Source: Pinibacter soli (lineage in GTDB: Bacteria > Bacteroidota > Bacteroidia > Chitinophagales > Chitinophagaceae). Taken from it: a stretch of 64,000 bases of DNA. Shown one piece after another: positions 17,234 through 27,253 of this stretch. The position numbers were made by a program, and so were the translations under genes. The stretch lies in contig NZ_JASBRG010000007.1 in assembly GCF_029961145.1 (NCBI RefSeq), forward strand, positions 1,651,174 to 1,715,173. The letters are read 5' to 3'. Each line of letters opens with the position of its first letter. Positions within the stretch are counted from its first letter, which is position 1. Under the pieces are notes generated by a model. The model saw nothing but the letters and a program-made list of their open reading frames with translations. It was not told the DNA's origin and did no database searches.

Positions 17234-19468
17234 ATGAACACAGACCTTTCTTTAAGAGCGTTTAAAAAAGGAGCATGGAACAAAAACATTGATCCGGCAG
17301 ACTTTGTAAAAAACAATATTACTCCGTATGAAGGAGGAGCCTCTTTTCTGCAAGGACCCAGCAAGAAAACGCTTAGTGTATGGGGCGCAGCTAAGGTAGC
17401 TTTGAACGAAGAAAGAATTAACAATGGCTGTCGTTCGATCAATACAGAAGTAATTTCAAATATAACCGCATTTGGGCCGGGCTATATAAAAAAAGATGAC
17501 GAAGTAATTGTTGGCCTGCAAACGGAATTGCCATTGATGCGTGCCATGAAACCCTTTGGGGGCATTAAGTTGGTACAGGCTGCGGTTGAAGAACGGGGAC
17601 TAACAGTTTCAGAACGCGTGGTTGATATTTTTAATTATGCTAGAAACCATAACCAGGCGGTGTTTGATGCTTACGACAGTGAAATCCGTGCTTATCGCTC
17701 CAATCACGTACTAACAGGTTTGCCTGACAACTATGCCAGGGGCCGCATCATTGGCGACTTCCGCCGCATGGCACTCTATGGAGCCAATGTACTTATCGAG
17801 GCAAAAAAATTTGACTATGCCAATGTTTCGGGAGAATTGACTGAGCATAAAGTTCGCCTGCGCGAAGAGCTTTCTTCGCAGATCAATGCATTGAAAGACA
17901 TGATTGTGATGGCGAAAGGATACGGGATTGACATAACAGGTCCTGCGGAAACCGCACAAGAAGCGATACAATGGACATACATTGCATATCTCGCAGCCAT
18001 TAAAGAACAAGATGGTGCAGCGATGTCTCTCGGTAACGTTTCTTCATTCTTTGATATCTATATCGAACGCGACTTGGAAGCAGGCATTATCACTGAAGAA
18101 GAAGCACAGGAAATGGTTGACCAGTTTGTAATGAAACTTCGCCTGGTTCGTCACTTAAGGCCTGGCACTTACGATGAAATATTTGGCGGTGATCCTACAT
18201 GGGTAACAGAATCTATTGGCGGACAATTCCACGATGGCCGTACAAAAGTTACCAAAACATCTTTCCGCTTTTTGCAAACATTATACAATTTAGGACCTGC
18301 TCCTGAACCAAATCTTACAGTGCTTTGGTCAAATGATTTGCCTGAAGAATTCAAAAGCTTCTGCGCACAGGTTTCTATCGACACATCTTCATTGCAATAT
18401 GAAAATGATGACGTAATGAGATGCGTTCGCGGGTCTGATGATTATGGCATTGCTTGCTGCGTTTCTTACCAACCTATCGGCAAACGCATTCAACACTTTG
18501 GCGCAAGGGCGAACATACCAAAAGCGTTACTGTTGTCGCTTAACGAAGGACGCGAAGAAGAAAAAGGCACACAAATCATTAACGGCATTCCTGCAGTACC
18601 GGAAGGTGTTTTAAGTTATGATCTTGTGCTGCAACAATTCAAGTATGCATTAAGTGAATTAGCAAGAGTGTATGCAAAATCAATGTTTGTTATTCATTAC
18701 ATGCATGATAAATATTACTACGAAAGAGCGCAAATGGCTGTGATAGATACAGATCCCGGCATTGACATTGCTTACGGTGCAGCAGGCATTTCAATCATCG
18801 CAGATTCACTGAGTGCCATTAAATACGCAAGAGTTACGCCGGTTCGCAATAGCAAAGGTTTGACTACTGATTTCAACATTGAAGGCGATTTCCCTAAATA
18901 TGGTAACGATGACGATCGTGTTGATAATATCGCAAAAGAGATCACATCCTTCTTTATCGGCGAACTGCGCAAACACCAGACATACAAAAACGCTACACCA
19001 ACATTGTCACTGTTAACCATCACATCCAATGTAATGTATGGTAAAAACACCGGCGCAACTCCTGACGGACGCAAAGCGGGAGAATCATTTGCACCGGGTG
19101 CCAACCCAATGCATGGCCGTGATTGCACAGGAGCGATCGCTTCTTTGAACTCTGTTAGTAAACTAAGTTACGAAGATGCACAGGACGGTATTTCCAACAC
19201 ATTCTCTATGATCCCTAAATCATTAGGGTCAACAAAAGAAGAGCAGGTTGAAAATCTCGTTGCTACTTTGAATGGATATTTTGGCCATGGTGCACATCAC
19301 CTGAATGTTAACGTGCTTAAGCGCGAAACATTAATGGATGCGTACAATCATCCGGAACAATATCCTCAGTTGACAATACGTGTTTCTGGTTATGCGGTTA
19401 ATTTCGTTCGCTTGTCAAAAGCACACCAACTGGAAGTGATTGCGAGAACATTCCATGAAAGCATGTAG
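17234..19468 (+). CDS. pflB: Formate C-acetyltransferase (pyruvate formate-lyase)
   Basis: Glycyl-radical enzyme converting pyruvate plus CoA to acetyl-CoA and formate without oxygen. The 744 residues compare with 760 in E. coli. The two catalytic cysteines are adjacent (C408-C409 in GIACCVSY). The radical glycine is G719 in [12 protein letters not shown] near the C-terminus. The pair confirms a true PFL rather than a glycerol or choline lyase. It lies between focA and the activating enzyme. An inverted repeat sits directly after the stop, before pflA, and may lower downstream expression. Confidence 0.97.
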   Translation: MNTDLSLRAFKKGAWNKNIDPADFVKNNITPYEGGASFLQGPSKKTLSVWGAAKVALNEERINNGCRSINTEVISNITAFGPGYIKKDDEVIVGLQTELPLMRAMKPFGGIKLVQAAVEERGLTVSERVVDIFNYARNHNQAVFDAYDSEIRAYRSNHVLTGLPDNYARGRIIGDFRRMALYGANVLIEAKKFDYANVSGELTEHKVRLREELSSQINALKDMIVMAKGYGIDITGPAETAQEAIQWTYIAYLAAIKEQDGAAMSLGNVSSFFDIYIERDLEAGIITEEEAQEMVDQFVMKLRLVRHLRPGTYDEIFGGDPTWVTESIGGQFHDGRTKVTKTSFRFLQTLYNLGPAPEPNLTVLWSNDLPEEFKSFCAQVSIDTSSLQYENDDVMRCVRGSDDYGIACCVSYQPIGKRIQHFGARANIPKALLLSLNEGREEEKGTQIINGIPAVPEGVLSYDLVLQQFKYALSELARVYAKSMFVIHYMHDKYYYERAQMAVIDTDPGIDIAYGAAGISIIADSLSAIKYARVTPVRNSKGLTTDFNIEGDFPKYGNDDDRVDNIAKEITSFFIGELRKHQTYKNATPTLSLLTITSNVMYGKNTGATPDGRKAGESFAPGANPMHGRDCTGAIASLNSVSKLSYEDAQDGISNTFSMIPKSLGSTKEEQVENLVATLNGYFGHGAHHLNVNVLKRETLMDAYNHPEQYPQLTIRVSGYAVNFVRLSKAHQLEVIARTFHESM

Positions 19469-19488
19469 TTTTAATTGAAATTTGAAAG

Positions 19489-19599
19489 TTGAAAGTTGAA
19501 AATGAAGTAGATTAAGTTTGTTTAAGGAAAACGGGCATTCATTGTCCGACAGAAAACATAGATTGTCGCGCTTCCAACAACTTCATTTTCAACTTTCAA
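19489..19599. repeat. Inverted repeat between pflB and pflA
   Basis: The innermost 20 bases of each arm (19489-19508 and 19580-19599) are exact complements. Both arms extend outward as TTGAAAG/TTGAAAT and TTTTCAA words with mismatches (about 19473-19614). They lie within an operon, so a folded message here would form a long hairpin. Confidence 0.88.
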
Positions 19600-19632
19600 T
19601 TTTCAATTTTCAACTATTTTAATTATTCAGCC

Positions 19633-20421
19633 ATGGGCCTATATTTTCCACTCCAGGATACCGAGCAGGATACATTAAACATTCAGCATCCGAATGATCT
19701 TCGCATTCATTCGCTTGAAACGTTTGGAACGCACGATGGCCCGGGCGTGCGAATGGTGATCTTTGTACAAGGCTGCCAGTTTCGGTGCCTGTATTGTCAA
19801 AATGTAGATACGCTGGATGTGAATGGCGGCACAATGGTTTCAATCGATGAATTGGTAACACGGGCCATTAATCAAAAAGATTATTTTGGTCACAAGGGCG
19901 GTGTAACTGTTTCCGGAGGAGAGCCGCTGTTGCAAAGGTCAAAGTTGATTACCTTCTTTAAAAAATTGCACGAAAATGGTATAAACACCTGCCTTGATTC
20001 CAATGGCAGATTACTGGATAATGATGTTAAAGAACTGCTGCATCATACAGACCTGATTCTTCTCGACGTAAAACATATTGATGATGACTGGCACCACAAA
20101 CTATGTGGCGTTTCGAACAAGCCTACTTTAAAAGTGGCTGAATATTGCGAAAGCGTCAATCAAAAGATGTGGCTGCGTTACGTGCTGGTACCCGGCTGGA
20201 ACGATCAACCTGAATTTGTTGAAAGATGGGCCCGACAATTTACGGGTTACAAAAATGTGGACCGTGTCGAGATTCTTCCATATCACCAGCTGGGCATGCA
20301 TAAATGGCGCATGATGGGACTTCCCTATCAGTTAACAGATGTTACGACTCCTTCTTCAGAGATCAAAGAAAGAGTACTACATACTTTCCAAAAATATTTC
20401 GCTGATGTGCGTTTGAAGTAA
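19633..20421 (+). CDS. pflA: Pyruvate formate-lyase-activating enzyme
   Basis: Radical SAM enzyme that places the glycyl radical on PFL. The [4Fe-4S] motif C48-x3-C52-x2-C55 lies in GCQFRCLYCQN, followed by GGVTVSGGEPLLQ. The 262 residues fit the family; FGTHDGPGVR just ahead of the cluster is typical. It is the third gene of the formate operon, separated from pflB by a 164-base gap containing an inverted repeat. GGATGACAC-family repeats begin immediately after its TAA, then an intrinsic terminator. Confidence 0.95.
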   Translation: MGLYFPLQDTEQDTLNIQHPNDLRIHSLETFGTHDGPGVRMVIFVQGCQFRCLYCQNVDTLDVNGGTMVSIDELVTRAINQKDYFGHKGGVTVSGGEPLLQRSKLITFFKKLHENGINTCLDSNGRLLDNDVKELLHHTDLILLDVKHIDDDWHHKLCGVSNKPTLKVAEYCESVNQKMWLRYVLVPGWNDQPEFVERWARQFTGYKNVDRVEILPYHQLGMHKWRMMGLPYQLTDVTTPSSEIKERVLHTFQKYFADVRLK

Positions 20422-20667
20422 GCACACGGATGACACTGATTTGACTGATTTTCACGGATCTTCTACCGATATATTGCCTACTTGAAAAAGTAAAGTCCCC
20501 AAGCGAGGGACTTTTTTAATTTAGATGCTTCACTAAGTCCGGTTTGCCTAAATACTCAAAAAAAATCCGTATAAATCCCTGCCCGAATAAATTCATTCAG
20601 GCGGGCGCCCAATCCGTGTGCCATCAGAAATCTGCGCAAATCAGTTAAATCTGCGTCATCTACGTGC
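20422..20667. repeat. Imperfect 38-bp inverted repeat of GGATGACAC words, with an inner repeat
   Basis: The left arm 20422-20459 starts the base after the pflA stop. The right arm 20630-20667 matches its complement at about 29 of 38 positions. Between them lie the pflA terminator and a second, shorter mosaic at about 20560-20622 (ATCCGTATAAATCCC, then a GCCCG ... CGGGC palindrome, then CCAATCCGTGTGCC), as if one element sits inside another. Confidence 0.7.
20492..20514 (+). terminator. Terminator of the focA-pflB-pflA operon
   Basis: An AAAGTCCC / GGGACTTT stem with a short loop is followed by TTTTAATTT, 70 bases after the pflA stop. Confidence 0.8.
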
Positions 20668-20727
20668 TCACTTTGTAACATAAGCTTCGTTCATTAAATT
20701 TGAGCAACAAATCTTCAACCTGTTACC

Positions 20728-21018
20728 ATGGACAATATCACACTTCAGTTAAACGACAGAAACCGAGGCGCTTTTTTTTACGAGGAAAATGATCAGCAAA
20801 TAGGCGAAATGGAAATTGGCATTAACGGACATGACATGGCAGTGTATCATACTGAAGTGAAACCGGAAGCAGAAGGCAAAGGCATTGCCAAAAAGCTGCT
20901 GGAAACAATGGTAAACTATGCACGTCAACATCAATTAAAAGTCATTCCATTGTGCCCATACGTTCACGCGCAATTTCAAAGACATCCCGACCTGTACAAT
21001 GATGTCTGGAAAAAATAA
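20728..21018 (+). CDS. Small GNAT-family N-acetyltransferase (YidJ/YjdJ-like)
   Basis: 96-residue minimal GNAT fold. The acetyl-CoA-binding region is VKPEAEGKGIAKKLLETMVNYARQ (about residues 48-72), a form of the usual Q/RxxGxG/A loop, and CPYVHAQFQRHPDLY is the conserved C-terminal segment of this small subfamily. Substrate unknown. OsmC follows 50 bases later on the same strand, so co-transcription is plausible. Confidence 0.85.
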   Translation: MDNITLQLNDRNRGAFFYEENDQQIGEMEIGINGHDMAVYHTEVKPEAEGKGIAKKLLETMVNYARQHQLKVIPLCPYVHAQFQRHPDLYNDVWKK

Positions 21019-21068
21019 TCCGCCATAATTTCTGAAACCAATATTCCTTAAAAACAAAACCACCCATC

Positions 21069-21485
21069 GTGTTGCCAACAAATATAATTGCCACTGCAGA
21101 AGCCGAAAATAACGGCGAGCTGTATACGATCAACCTGAATGTAAATGGCCATAGCCTTATAGCAGATGAGCTTACGGAAAAAGGCGGCCTTGACCTTGGC
21201 CCTGCGCCGGGAGATTACATCTGTATGTCGCTCGCATCCTGCACTGTAATTACATTGCGTATGTATGCCAACCGCAAAGGCTGGAACCTTCAGAAAATAC
21301 ATGCCAAAGTCAATCTTGTATCAGGCAAGGCATTACCATCCGGCAACAACACCTTTTATGTAGAGCTTTCATTCAGCGGTGATCTTACCGACGAGCAGCG
21401 TCGACGTTTGATGGAGATTGCAGACGTGTGTCCCGTTCACAAGCTGTTGAAAAAACCGAATGACATTATCACGATGCTTGCGTAA
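21069..21485 (+). CDS. OsmC-family protein
   Basis: 138 residues (GTG start at 21069). Redox Cys pair C58 (SLASCTVITLRMYA) and C121 (IADVCPVHKLL) as in OsmC/Ohr peroxide-reducing proteins, so thiol-dependent peroxidase activity is likely. The start is a GTG with only a weak ribosome-binding site, but no better ATG precedes the conserved region. It lies between a GNAT gene and a pirin gene, all on one strand with gaps of 50 and 25 bases. Confidence 0.88.
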   Translation: MLPTNIIATAEAENNGELYTINLNVNGHSLIADELTEKGGLDLGPAPGDYICMSLASCTVITLRMYANRKGWNLQKIHAKVNLVSGKALPSGNNTFYVELSFSGDLTDEQRRRLMEIADVCPVHKLLKKPNDIITMLA

Positions 21486-21510
21486 TGCTTCACTAGTAAA
21501 ATTGTTTTGT

Positions 21511-22365
21511 ATGGAGAAAAAGATCGATCACATATTAGAAGGACGAGAAAAAAGCATAGGCGAAGAAACCATTTTACAACCTTTACCACATAAGGATTTC
21601 CGGTTTGCTAATCCGTTCATTGTTTTGCATCATTTACCAGAGCATCAGTATTCACCTAACTCTCCTGCGGAGCGTGTGCATCCGCATCCACACAGGGGTT
21701 TCGCACCGGTAACATTTATGTTTCAGGGCTCCGGATACCATAAAGACAACCAGGGAAATGAAGGTGTTATTAACGCGGGAGATGTACAATGGATGTTTGC
21801 AGGAAGCGGATTATTACATAGCGAAGGCCCAACAAAAGAGTTTCTTGAAAAAGGCGGCAACTATGAATTTATACAGCTTTGGGTAAATGTACCGAAGGCT
21901 CATAAATGGGACGCACCTAACTATCAACAGGTATCTGCAAGTCAAATGCCATCGCTCTTTAACGAAGAAGGCATCAACTTAAAACTGGCCAGTGGTGAAT
22001 ATGGAAATTTCAGCGGACCACTGCAATCATTCACTCCAATCGTTTCTCTTTTTGGAAGTATAGCAAATGGCAAAACGCTGAAACTCTCTACCAAAGAGGG
22101 ATACTGGACCTTATTATATTTTCTGAAAGGATCAGCAAATGTCAATGGCAGTCATGTAAAATCGCATGAGCTGATCATCTTTGAAAAAAATAACACAGAC
22201 ATTCAAATAGCAACTGAAGCTGATTGCAAAATCATTTTTCTATCTGCCGAACCAATCAATGAACCCGTTGCTGCCAAAGGGAACATTGTAATGAACACTG
22301 AAGAAGAAGTTTTGCAAGCGGAACAAGATTTCGCCGATGGCAAATTCGGCACGCTTGATTATTAA
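21511..22365 (+). CDS. Pirin family protein
   Basis: 284 residues from ATG 21511; a frame extension to 21460 overlaps osmC and is unlikely. The N-terminal cupin carries the pirin metal set: HPHPHRGFAPVTFMFQG and the downstream HSEGPT. LHHLPEHQYSP and FANPFIVL fit the family's GPF-like entry. Pirins bind Fe or other metals; several show quercetin dioxygenase activity or act as redox-sensitive cofactors. The window has a second, degenerate bicupin at 11884-12597 that lacks these histidines. Confidence 0.92.
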   Translation: MEKKIDHILEGREKSIGEETILQPLPHKDFRFANPFIVLHHLPEHQYSPNSPAERVHPHPHRGFAPVTFMFQGSGYHKDNQGNEGVINAGDVQWMFAGSGLLHSEGPTKEFLEKGGNYEFIQLWVNVPKAHKWDAPNYQQVSASQMPSLFNEEGINLKLASGEYGNFSGPLQSFTPIVSLFGSIANGKTLKLSTKEGYWTLLYFLKGSANVNGSHVKSHELIIFEKNNTDIQIATEADCKIIFLSAEPINEPVAAKGNIVMNTEEEVLQAEQDFADGKFGTLDY

Positions 22366-22386
22366 TTGATGGACCCTACGCCCCAC

Positions 22387-22430
22387 CTAATTCCTAATTC
22401 CTGATTTCTAATTTCTAATTCCTAATTTCC
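22387..22430. repeat. One-sided CTAATTC word array before the antiporter
   Basis: Tandem words CTAATTC, CTGATTT, CTAATTT occupy almost the whole gap and end four bases before the antiporter ATG, so they include its ribosome-binding region. No mirrored arm is present. Confidence 0.75.
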
Positions 22431-22434
22431 CGGT

Positions 22435-24024
22435 ATGATCCAGGACAACATACTCCTTATAATATCTCTGTTACTTGGCGTTTCCATGCTGGCAATGCTT
22501 AGCAACAAGCTGCGCATTTCTTATCCTATATTTCTTGTCGTGTCAGGGCTTTTCATCAGCATCATTCCCGGCATTCCTGATATACAATTGCAACCGGATC
22601 TCGTGTTTCTGATATTCCTTCCGCCCTTGTTATATGCTGCTGCATGGAACACCTCATGGAAAGATTTTTGGAAATGGAAAAGACCAATTTCGTTGCTGGC
22701 CTTTGGTTTGGTGATCACAACGGCCTGTGGCGTTGCATTCTTTTCATCTTATATCATTCCAAATTTCGGATTGGCATTTGGCTTTTTATTGGGTGGTATC
22801 ATTTCGCCACCAGATGCTGTTGCCGCGACAACGGTAATGCAGGAATTAAAACTACCCAAACGAATCGTTACCATACTTGAAGGCGAAAGCCTTGTGAATG
22901 ACGCAGCGAGTTTGATCGTATTTCGCTTTGCACTGGCAGCTATTCTTATTGGTAATTTTAATATCTGGAAAGCTGAAGCAAACTTTTTATACGTCGTTGT
23001 CTTGGGCGTATTGATTGGTATCGCCATCGGCTTTGTCATTTACTCGATACACCGTTACTTACCCACTACACCAAGCATTGATACAGCTGTAAGTTTGATG
23101 ACTCCATATATCATGTATATCGCGGCGGAGCATTTTCATAGCTCAGGCGTGCTAGCAGTTGTAAGCGGTGGTTTATTTCTTACTTACAGATCACAAGACA
23201 TTTTTTCCTACAGCTCAAGACTGCAAATGCAGCATGTGTGGGACACTGTTGTGTTTATGTTGAACGGTGTTGTGTTCATTTTGATCGGCCTGCAATTACG
23301 CAGCATCATCAATGGCATCCAGGAGTATTCTATTATTGCTTCCATCGGTTATGCATTGTTGATCACACTGCTGGTGATTGTTATCAGAATAGCGTGGATA
23401 TTTCCAAACACTTACATACCAAGGCTTTTAAGTAAAAAGATCAGAACAACAGAGCCCAAACCAACATGGCAAAATGTGCTGATAGTGGGCTGGAGCGGTA
23501 TGCGGGGTGTGGTGTCACTCGCATCAGGATTGGCGATTCCATTGACATTATCTGACAAAACGCCTTTTCCTCACCGCGATCTTATTTTGTTCATCACATT
23601 CATTCTCATCCTTGTTACGTTGGTGTTCCAGGGTTTAACGCTTCCGTGGTTGATCAAAGTATTGAAAGTACATTCGGAAGAAGATGAGTCACAACTGGCG
23701 CTGGCCGTGCGTTTGCGATTGGCAGAAGCTTCACTTGAACACATGGACAGTCACTATTCAGAGCTTGCAGATAATGATGCTTATATACGTGTGAAAGAAC
23801 GTTATGCCCGCATGATAGACATTGCAGGCAAACGCCTCAACATGGAAACCAATGCAGCTGAGGCGCCTGCCTTTCTTCCAAAGTACAGGCAAATGCTTAT
23901 TGATCTTGTTGCCATCAAAAGAAATGAGTTAAACAAAATGCGCCACAACAATAGCTTTCCGGATGAATTGATTCGTAAGAAAGAATTGGAGCTTGATCTG
24001 GAAGAAGCGAGATTGCACAAGTGA
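22435..24024 (+). CDS. CPA1-family Na+/H+ antiporter
   Basis: 529 residues with about 12 membrane helices, followed by a soluble helical tail from about residue 415. Family hallmarks are LFLIFLPPLLYAAAWNTSW-like first part (PDLVFLIFLPPLLYAAAW), GGIISPPDAVAATTVM, and the ion-binding region EGESLVNDAASLIVFR with the conserved Asp. A later WSGMRGVVSLA motif is also typical. Probably exchanges Na+ or K+ for protons at the inner membrane. Separated from the pirin gene only by a repeat array. Confidence 0.93.
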   Translation: MIQDNILLIISLLLGVSMLAMLSNKLRISYPIFLVVSGLFISIIPGIPDIQLQPDLVFLIFLPPLLYAAAWNTSWKDFWKWKRPISLLAFGLVITTACGVAFFSSYIIPNFGLAFGFLLGGIISPPDAVAATTVMQELKLPKRIVTILEGESLVNDAASLIVFRFALAAILIGNFNIWKAEANFLYVVVLGVLIGIAIGFVIYSIHRYLPTTPSIDTAVSLMTPYIMYIAAEHFHSSGVLAVVSGGLFLTYRSQDIFSYSSRLQMQHVWDTVVFMLNGVVFILIGLQLRSIINGIQEYSIIASIGYALLITLLVIVIRIAWIFPNTYIPRLLSKKIRTTEPKPTWQNVLIVGWSGMRGVVSLASGLAIPLTLSDKTPFPHRDLILFITFILILVTLVFQGLTLPWLIKVLKVHSEEDESQLALAVRLRLAEASLEHMDSHYSELADNDAYIRVKERYARMIDIAGKRLNMETNAAEAPAFLPKYRQMLIDLVAIKRNELNKMRHNNSFPDELIRKKELELDLEEARLHK

Positions 24025-24075
24025 GTTTTGAGTTTTGCCCGTTGATGTGAAATGCAGAACCGTTACATCTTTTCA

Positions 24076-24131
24076 ATGTGATCAAAAAAAAATCCGTGTA
24101 AATCCGTCAAATCCGTGTCATCCGTGTGCCG
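24076..24131. repeat. One-sided ATCCGTG word array
   Basis: AAAATCCGTGTAAATCC followed by GTCAAATCCGTGTCATCC and GTGTGCC. Same words as the right arm at 31330-31375. It lies between the convergent antiporter and MFS genes. No left arm is seen. Confidence 0.75.
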
Positions 24132-24141
24132 ATTGTAGTTA

Positions 24142-25557
24142 TTATTTCAAGGCAACTTCCGCTTCTACTTTAGGTCTTACATACGTCTTTGCAGGCAACT
24201 TAAATGCAGGAATAAGAGCGAGGGCAATAATGATTGCCGCGATCACAAAGCCATCTTGCAAAGCAAAGTGCTCTGCAATAATGATCACATCATTTTTATC
24301 GAGATAGTAATTGTAAATGTATTGATGCACCACTCCGCTTATTGCAATACCAATTGAACCGCCAACCTGCTGTACCAAACTATTTAACGAAGTAGCTGTT
24401 GCCGTTTGCGCTTCGCTTACTGCATTCAGCAACGAAGTAGAAACAGGCGCAACCAATATGCCCATGCCCACTCCACGCACTACCATTGCGACGATAATCA
24501 ACCATATACCCGAACCAACATTGATTCGGGAAAACAACAACATGGAGATCGAGACGAGAATAATTCCTGCAACTGAAATATTTCTCACCGCGCCTTTATC
24601 TGCATACCTTCCCGCAACTGGTCTTACAATAATCATTACAAGCGCATTTGGCAACATGAGCATAGCTGACTGGAATTCTGAAAAGCCCAATAAGCCTTGC
24701 AATAAAAACGGTAGAAAAAACAAGCCACCATACAATGCGATGGAACGTATCGCAACAATCACAATGCTGTTTAAAAACACGCCCGATCTAAACACCGATA
24801 AATCCAATAATGGCGCGGGTCTTCTTGCAGAACGAATGAACAGGGCCAATGATAAAATTGAAACACCAAAGCCAACCAACACATGCCACGACAACGGGTT
24901 ATACTTCGCAATGCCTGCAATGGCATACTGTATAGCAATGATGAAGAGCCCGAAAAATGCGAAGCCCTTTATATCGAATCCATATTTGTAGCGTGGTTGT
25001 TTCTTTAAGAAATTAAGATGTTTCATTGTAAGCAATATGGTAACAATGCCTACCGGAATGTTTACGTAAAAGATAGATGGCCAACCAAGATATTGCGTCA
25101 ATACGCCACCTAATGTTGGCCCGAGTGCGGGACCCATCACATTTCCCAATCCCCACCAACCAATGGCGCTTCCTCTCTCCTCTTTGGGAAATGTTTCTGA
25201 TACAATCGCTAATGACGTTGGACTAATTGCACCGCCGCCAATGGCTTGTATCACTCTTGCAATTACAAGCATCGGCAAATCAACTGCAAGACTACACAGC
25301 AACGAACCGAGTGTAAATATTGCCACACTTAATAAATACAGGTTATAATAACCAATCCTGTTTTTTACCCAATTGATCAATGGTATAAATAATGAAAACG
25401 CGACCATGTAGGAGGTGATCACCCATTCTATTTCATCCACCCGCACATCAAACTCAGTGCGCATTACAGGCAATGATACATTCACGATGCTGGCATCAAT
25501 TGCCGCCATGAATGTTCCGCACATGAGTGTAATGAGTATGAGTGTTTTATTTTTCAA
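24142..25557 (-). CDS. DHA2-family MFS multidrug exporter (EmrB/QacA type)
   Basis: 471 residues, about 14 membrane helices. Motifs of drug:H+ antiporters with 14 helices: MCGTFMAAIDASIVNVSLP in helix 1, and ARVIQAIGGGAISPTSLAIV followed by GSAIGWWGLGNVMGPALGPTLGG (motif C). Likely exports hydrophobic toxic compounds. No adjacent HlyD-type membrane fusion protein or TetR regulator is present, so it probably works alone. Substrate unknown. Confidence 0.92.
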   Translation of the reverse strand: MKNKTLILITLMCGTFMAAIDASIVNVSLPVMRTEFDVRVDEIEWVITSYMVAFSLFIPLINWVKNRIGYYNLYLLSVAIFTLGSLLCSLAVDLPMLVIARVIQAIGGGAISPTSLAIVSETFPKEERGSAIGWWGLGNVMGPALGPTLGGVLTQYLGWPSIFYVNIPVGIVTILLTMKHLNFLKKQPRYKYGFDIKGFAFFGLFIIAIQYAIAGIAKYNPLSWHVLVGFGVSILSLALFIRSARRPAPLLDLSVFRSGVFLNSIVIVAIRSIALYGGLFFLPFLLQGLLGFSEFQSAMLMLPNALVMIIVRPVAGRYADKGAVRNISVAGIILVSISMLLFSRINVGSGIWLIIVAMVVRGVGMGILVAPVSTSLLNAVSEAQTATATSLNSLVQQVGGSIGIAISGVVHQYIYNYYLDKNDVIIIAEHFALQDGFVIAAIIIALALIPAFKLPAKTYVRPKVEAEVALK

Positions 25558-25643
25558 TAGATGTATGTAGTAACAGATTTGTTAAAAAATTGTTCCAGCG
25601 GAAAGGTTCCCGGTAGCCAGTGGCTATCTGTACCCGCAAAAAA

Positions 25644-25668
25644 AATGCGAGGCTTTTGGCCCCGCATT
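25644..25668 (-). terminator. Terminator of the xyl unit
   Basis: On the minus strand an AATGCGGGGCC / GGC.TCGCATT stem is followed by eight T residues, 35 bases after the xylA stop. Confidence 0.85.
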
Positions 25669-25702
25669 GTAATCGAATATATGCTTGCTTACAAAACGCT
25701 GA

Positions 25703-27034
25703 TTAAATGAACCTGTTCACAAGATTTTCGAAGTACTCTTGTTTACCACTCTTAGTAGCAGGTTCGCCGTTTTCAATCGCATAGGCACGAAGATCTTCCA
25801 GAGAAAGTTTGCCTTGCTCATATTCTTTTCCTTTTCCGCTATCAAAAGATGCATAACGTTCAGTACGCAATTTTTTGTAGTCAGATTTATTAAGGATGCC
25901 ATCAGCAATGACCAACGCTCTTGCGAAGTTGTCCATACCGCCGATGTGTGCGTGGAAGATATCATCGATGTCAGTAGAGTTTCTGCGGATCTTCGCATCG
26001 AAGTTGATACCACCACCCTGGAATCCTCCAGCTTCAACAATTACAAGCATTGCTTCAGCCAATTCATTCAGGTTGTTAGGGAACTGGTCAGTATCCCATC
26101 CGTTTTGATAATCACCACGGTTTGCGTCCATGCTACCCAACATACCTGCATCTGCTGCAACTTGTAATTCGTGTTGGAAAGTATGGCCAGCCAATGTTGC
26201 GTGGTTTACTTCAATGTTCAATTTGAAATCATTCAACAGATCGTATTGACGCAAGAAACCAATTACAGTTTCGCTGTCGTAATCATATTGGTGCTTAGTT
26301 GGTTCGCAAGGCTTAGGCTCGATGAAGAATGTACCTGTGAAACCGTTCTTTCTTGCGTAATCTTTTGCCGTGTGCAGGAAGCGTGCAAAATGTTCTTTCT
26401 CACGTTTCATGTTTGTGTTCAACAAACTCATGTAACCTTCACGACCGCCCCAGAATACATAGTTTTCACCTTTCAAAGCGATAGTCGCATCGATCGCAGC
26501 TTTCACTTGTGCGCCAGCGTGTGACAACACATGGAAATCAGGATTGGTAGATGCTCCATTCATGTATCTTTTATGAGAGAACACGTTTGCAGTACCCCAC
26601 AAAAGTTTAACACCACTGTCAGCTTGTTTTTGTTTTGCATATTCTACCAATGCAGCCAAACGTTTTTCGTTGTCAGCAACATTGTCGGTATAGTCTACAA
26701 CATCCGTATCGTGGAAGCAGTAGTAAGGAAGATTCATTTTTGTAAGAAACTCGAAAGCTGCATCCATCTTGTCTTTTGCTCTTTCTACAGCATCTGCTTT
26801 TTCATTCCACTCGTGAACAATGGTGCCACCACCAAACGGATCGTTACCCGTTGCACAGAAAGAGTGCCAGTAAGCACCTGCAAAGCGCAAATATTCTTTC
26901 ATTGTTTTTCCGCCGATCACACGGTTTTCATCATACCAGCGAAAAGCAAGCGGGTTGTCAGTTTGAGGACCTTCAAATTTAATTTGTCCTACACCTTTAA
27001 AGAACTCTTTCGAGCCGGTTACAATCTTTGACAT
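25703..27034 (-). CDS. xylA: Xylose isomerase
   Basis: Converts D-xylose to D-xylulose with two divalent metals. 443 residues, a usual length for class II enzymes. Diagnostic segments include [12 protein letters not shown] (active-site His and Asp), [31 protein letters not shown] (metal-binding Glu and Lys) and [14 protein letters not shown]. Directly downstream of xylB on the minus strand, 219 bases apart; that gap is filled by a 41-bp inverted repeat. A weak, A-rich ribosome-binding region precedes ATG 27034. Confidence 0.97.
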   Translation of the reverse strand: MSKIVTGSKEFFKGVGQIKFEGPQTDNPLAFRWYDENRVIGGKTMKEYLRFAGAYWHSFCATGNDPFGGGTIVHEWNEKADAVERAKDKMDAAFEFLTKMNLPYYCFHDTDVVDYTDNVADNEKRLAALVEYAKQKQADSGVKLLWGTANVFSHKRYMNGASTNPDFHVLSHAGAQVKAAIDATIALKGENYVFWGGREGYMSLLNTNMKREKEHFARFLHTAKDYARKNGFTGTFFIEPKPCEPTKHQYDYDSETVIGFLRQYDLLNDFKLNIEVNHATLAGHTFQHELQVAADAGMLGSMDANRGDYQNGWDTDQFPNNLNELAEAMLVIVEAGGFQGGGINFDAKIRRNSTDIDDIFHAHIGGMDNFARALVIADGILNKSDYKKLRTERYASFDSGKGKEYEQGKLSLEDLRAYAIENGEPATKSGKQEYFENLVNRFI

Positions 27035-27061
27035 ATCGTTTGTATTTATTTTTTATTTATG

Positions 27062-27244
27062 GAACGCAGATTCTCATGATTGTCATGATTTGTTATGATT
27101 TTTTAAAACCATAATAATCATCGTATCGAGCAATCAGCGTTTTTCCATATTCAATTTTGAAATCAGATTTTATGTGATTATTACGATCAATTGACACAAT
27201 TTCAAAATCATAACAAATCATGACAATCATGAAAATCTGCGTTC
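27062..27244. repeat. 41-bp inverted repeat between xylB and xylA
   Basis: The arms 27062-27102 and 27204-27244 are complementary at 40 of 41 positions. Words are CATGATTGT / CATGATTTG / TTATGATTT, preceded by GAACGCAGATT. A one-sided copy of the same arm lies at 29749-29779. The message from xylB to xylA would form a very long stem here. Confidence 0.93.
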
Positions 27245-27253
27245 GTTCTCTTT

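Larger units (their letters stand above)
20422..20727. other. Gene-free gap after pflA
   Basis: 306 bases holding only the repeat mosaic and the terminator described at 20422-20667 and 20492-20514. No coding frame is convincing. Confidence 0.7.

Noticed and set aside
24458..24991. 177-codon plus-strand open frame
   Set aside because: Lies antisense to the MFS exporter; repetitive Ile/Asn/Thr composition typical of a shadow frame.
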